DNA of 64,000 nt from Shewanella aquimarina (GTDB lineage: Bacteria; Pseudomonadota; Gammaproteobacteria; Enterobacterales; Shewanellaceae). Location: the NCBI RefSeq assembly GCF_023349185.1, contig NZ_JAKIKY010000001.1, forward strand, positions 372,001 through 436,000, written 5' to 3'. Below are positions 62,433 to 64,000 of the stretch, in pieces. Below the pieces are notes generated by a model. The model saw only the letters and a program-made list of their open reading frames with translations, was not told where the DNA came from and made no database searches. Every line of letters begins with the position of its first letter. Position 1 is the first letter of the stretch. The translations under genes were made by a program, and so were the position numbers.

Positions 62433-63218
62433 TTACTTACCCTGCCACACAGGATCGCGTTTCTCGGCAAAGGCCGCCGGACCTTCCAGCGCATCTTCAG
62501 AGTGCAGCACGCTTGGATAGTGCTTCAGCTGACCGCCACGGATATGGGCATAGCCTTGCTCGACAGACAACTCGCCGGTCTCACGATAGATCTCCTTGAT
62601 GGCCGCTAGGGCAAGTGGTGCGCTCTGGCTGATCTCGTTTGCCAACTCACGAGCCGTCTCAATCAGTGCTTCTTGCTCAACCACACGGTTGACCACCCCC
62701 CAGCGCAATGCCTCCTGAGCGTCCATGGTGCGGCCCGTCATCATCAACTCGTTGACGATAGGGGCTGGCAGCAACTTAGGCAGGCGCAGCATACCGCCGC
62801 TGTCTGGCACTATGCCTAGCTTGGCCTCAGGCAGAGCAAAGCTTGCATTGTCGGCGCACACAATCAGATCCGCCGCCAGGGCCAACTCGAAACCGCCACC
62901 GAAGGCATAACCATTGACCGCGGCGATAACCGGCTTGTCGAGATCAAACAGTTCGGTCAAACCGGCAAAGCCGCCCGGGCCGAAGTCGGCGTCTGGCGCC
63001 TCACCTTCTGCCGCCGCCTTGAGATCCCAGCCAGCAGAGAAGAAACGCGCGCCGGCACCGGTAATGATGGCGACTCTAAGCTCGGGATCGTCACGAAATG
63101 CCAGGAAGACTTCTCCCATCTCGTAACTGGTTTTTGCATCGATGGCATTGGCCTTAGGTCGGTCTAAAACGATCTCTAAGATGCTGCCATTACGGGTCAC
63201 GTGTAATGATTCGCTCAT
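62433..63218 (-). CDS. caiD: Crotonobetainyl-CoA hydratase (carnitinyl-CoA dehydratase)
   Basis: Interconverts crotonobetainyl-CoA and L-carnitinyl-CoA in anaerobic carnitine metabolism. The 261-aa sequence tracks E. coli CaiD closely: [19 protein letters not shown] at the N-terminus, [40 protein letters not shown] (oxyanion region), [13 protein letters not shown] and [21 protein letters not shown] lies 8 nt before the ATG. It follows caiC by 57 nt on the same strand, matching the caiC-caiD order. Confidence 0.95.
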   Translation of the reverse strand: MSESLHVTRNGSILEIVLDRPKANAIDAKTSYEMGEVFLAFRDDPELRVAIITGAGARFFSAGWDLKAAAEGEAPDADFGPGGFAGLTELFDLDKPVIAAVNGYAFGGGFELALAADLIVCADNASFALPEAKLGIVPDSGGMLRLPKLLPAPIVNELMMTGRTMDAQEALRWGVVNRVVEQEALIETARELANEISQSAPLALAAIKEIYRETGELSVEQGYAHIRGGQLKHYPSVLHSEDALEGPAAFAEKRDPVWQGK

Positions 63219-63275
63219 GTTACTACTCCATTGAAGTTATCGCGTGATAACAGAAAATTTGTACGGCTCGGGGCC

Positions 63276-64000
63276 TCAACGGGTCTCGAGCAACTTCTTA
63301 TCGACTTTGCAGGTGCAGGTGCGGGGAAAGCTCTCGCGGATCTCCACCACACTGGGCACCTTAAACTTGGCCATGTTGGCGCTACAAAACGCCAAGATCT
63401 CCTCTAGGGTGAGTGACTGGCCTGGGGCGAAGATGACAAACGCCTTAACGGCCTGATCTCGAATCGGATCGGCTATGCCGATGACGGCGGCATCCTGGAT
63501 GGCGGGGTGTGACATCAGCACGTTCTCCACCTCTGTACTGGAGATGTTCTCGCCCGAACGCTTGATCATGTTGCTCTTGCGATCGACGAAGTAGAACAGG
63601 CCTCGCTCATCCACGTAGGCCTTGTCGCCGGTGAGCAGCCAACCATCGTCACCTAGCGCCGCCCGGGTCGCCTGTGGGTCCTGGTAATACTCCTTAAACA
63701 GGCTTCTGCCCGGCACCCCCTTGACCCAGAGATCGCCCACCACGTTAGGAGTCACCTCCCGCCCCGTCTCATCGGTCACCTTGGCTTCATATCCCAGCCC
63801 TGGGCGTCCTATTGACGGCCAATGACGAGGCTCGCCGGGCGTGTCGCCAATCAAGCCCACCAGGGTCTCTGTCATGCCGTAGGAGTTAAACAGGGTCACC
63901 TTGAAGCGCGTCTCGAAATCCAGCTTCTCCTGATCTGAGATATGCATGAAAAACAACATATCCCGCAGACAATGCTGGTCTTCCCCCTCGGCCACGGGTT
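63276..64000 (-). CDS. caiC: Crotonobetaine/carnitine-CoA ligase (C-terminal part, runs off window)
   Basis: Acyl-CoA synthetase of the ANL family that activates carnitine or crotonobetaine with CoA. Only the C-terminal ~240 residues are inside the window. Motifs are FNSYGMTETLVGLIGD (adenylate site), DDGWLLTGDKAYVDERGLFYF, DRKSNMIKRSGENISSTEVEN (hinge) and KFKVPSVVEIRESFPRTCT. The last Lys-region has TCKVDKK, the catalytic Lys motif. The start lies beyond the right edge. caiC-caiD forms an operon-like pair. Confidence 0.92.
   Translation of the reverse strand, partial: PVAEGEDQHCLRDMLFFMHISDQEKLDFETRFKVTLFNSYGMTETLVGLIGDTPGEPRHWPSIGRPGLGYEAKVTDETGREVTPNVVGDLWVKGVPGRSLFKEYYQDPQATRAALGDDGWLLTGDKAYVDERGLFYFVDRKSNMIKRSGENISSTEVENVLMSHPAIQDAAVIGIADPIRDQAVKAFVIFAPGQSLTLEEILAFCSANMAKFKVPSVVEIRESFPRTCTCKVDKKLLETR

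Overview
The window is a chromosomal stretch from a marine gammaproteobacterium, almost certainly a Shewanella. The evidence is the pfaR-pfaABCD plus pfaE set for eicosapentaenoic acid (EPA), the housekeeping order rseP-dxr-cdsA-uppS-frr-pyrH-tsf-rpsB divergent from map-glnD-dapD, and Shewanella-type small families (DUF3549, DUF3301, DUF3718, DUF2789, DUF3192). Caution applies to species; the moderately high GC and the caiDC genes are only hints.

Layout. (1) 1-11225: essential core genes. On the minus strand are S2, EF-Ts, UMP kinase, ribosome recycling factor, UPP synthase, CDP-diglyceride synthase, Dxr and the start of RseP, punctuated by internal terminators. On the plus strand are Map, GlnD and DapD. 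(2) 11226-17720: DUF3718 protein, purU, a PTS EIIBC, mioC, truC, yqcC and a DUF3549-DUF3301 pair. (3) 17721-19395: 1.7 kb without protein genes that I read as two tandem CsrB/CsrC-type regulatory RNAs on the minus strand. Each has about 25 GGA motifs, an intrinsic terminator and an upstream GacA/UvrY-type box. (4) 19396-28730: small conserved genes, syd/queF, a LysR regulator divergent from an alkylsulfatase, and a porin with CRP/FNR-like sites. (5) 28861-38676: pfaE, a five-gene LolA/LolCDE-like transporter with an outer-membrane barrel, a cupin and an EF-G paralogue, bracketed by two inverted copies of a ~265-bp MITE-like element. (6) 38969-57564: pfaR-pfaA-pfaB-pfaC-pfaD, the first four genes coupled by 1-4 nt overlaps. 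(7) 57698-64000: penicillin-acylase-family hydrolase, a LysR regulator, an alpha/beta hydrolase, caiD and the 3' part of caiC.

How the parts work together. PfaE activates the five tandem ACPs of PfaA. PfaA (KS, MAT, ACPs, KR, DH-like), PfaB (AT), PfaC (KS, CLF, two FabA-like DH) and PfaD (enoyl reductase) then build EPA. The LolA-like operon that seems to end with pfaE could move a lipid or lipoprotein to the outer membrane, but this is inference. PfaR looks like a domesticated IS481-type transposase that has lost its catalytic acids. The paired Csr RNAs would titrate CsrA under BarA/UvrY control.

The most notable signals are the tandem csrB-like genes, the transposase ancestry of PfaR, the MITE pair, the LolA/ABC/barrel operon beside EPA synthesis, and several short tandem repeats (7, 15 and 21-23 bp) at gene ends.
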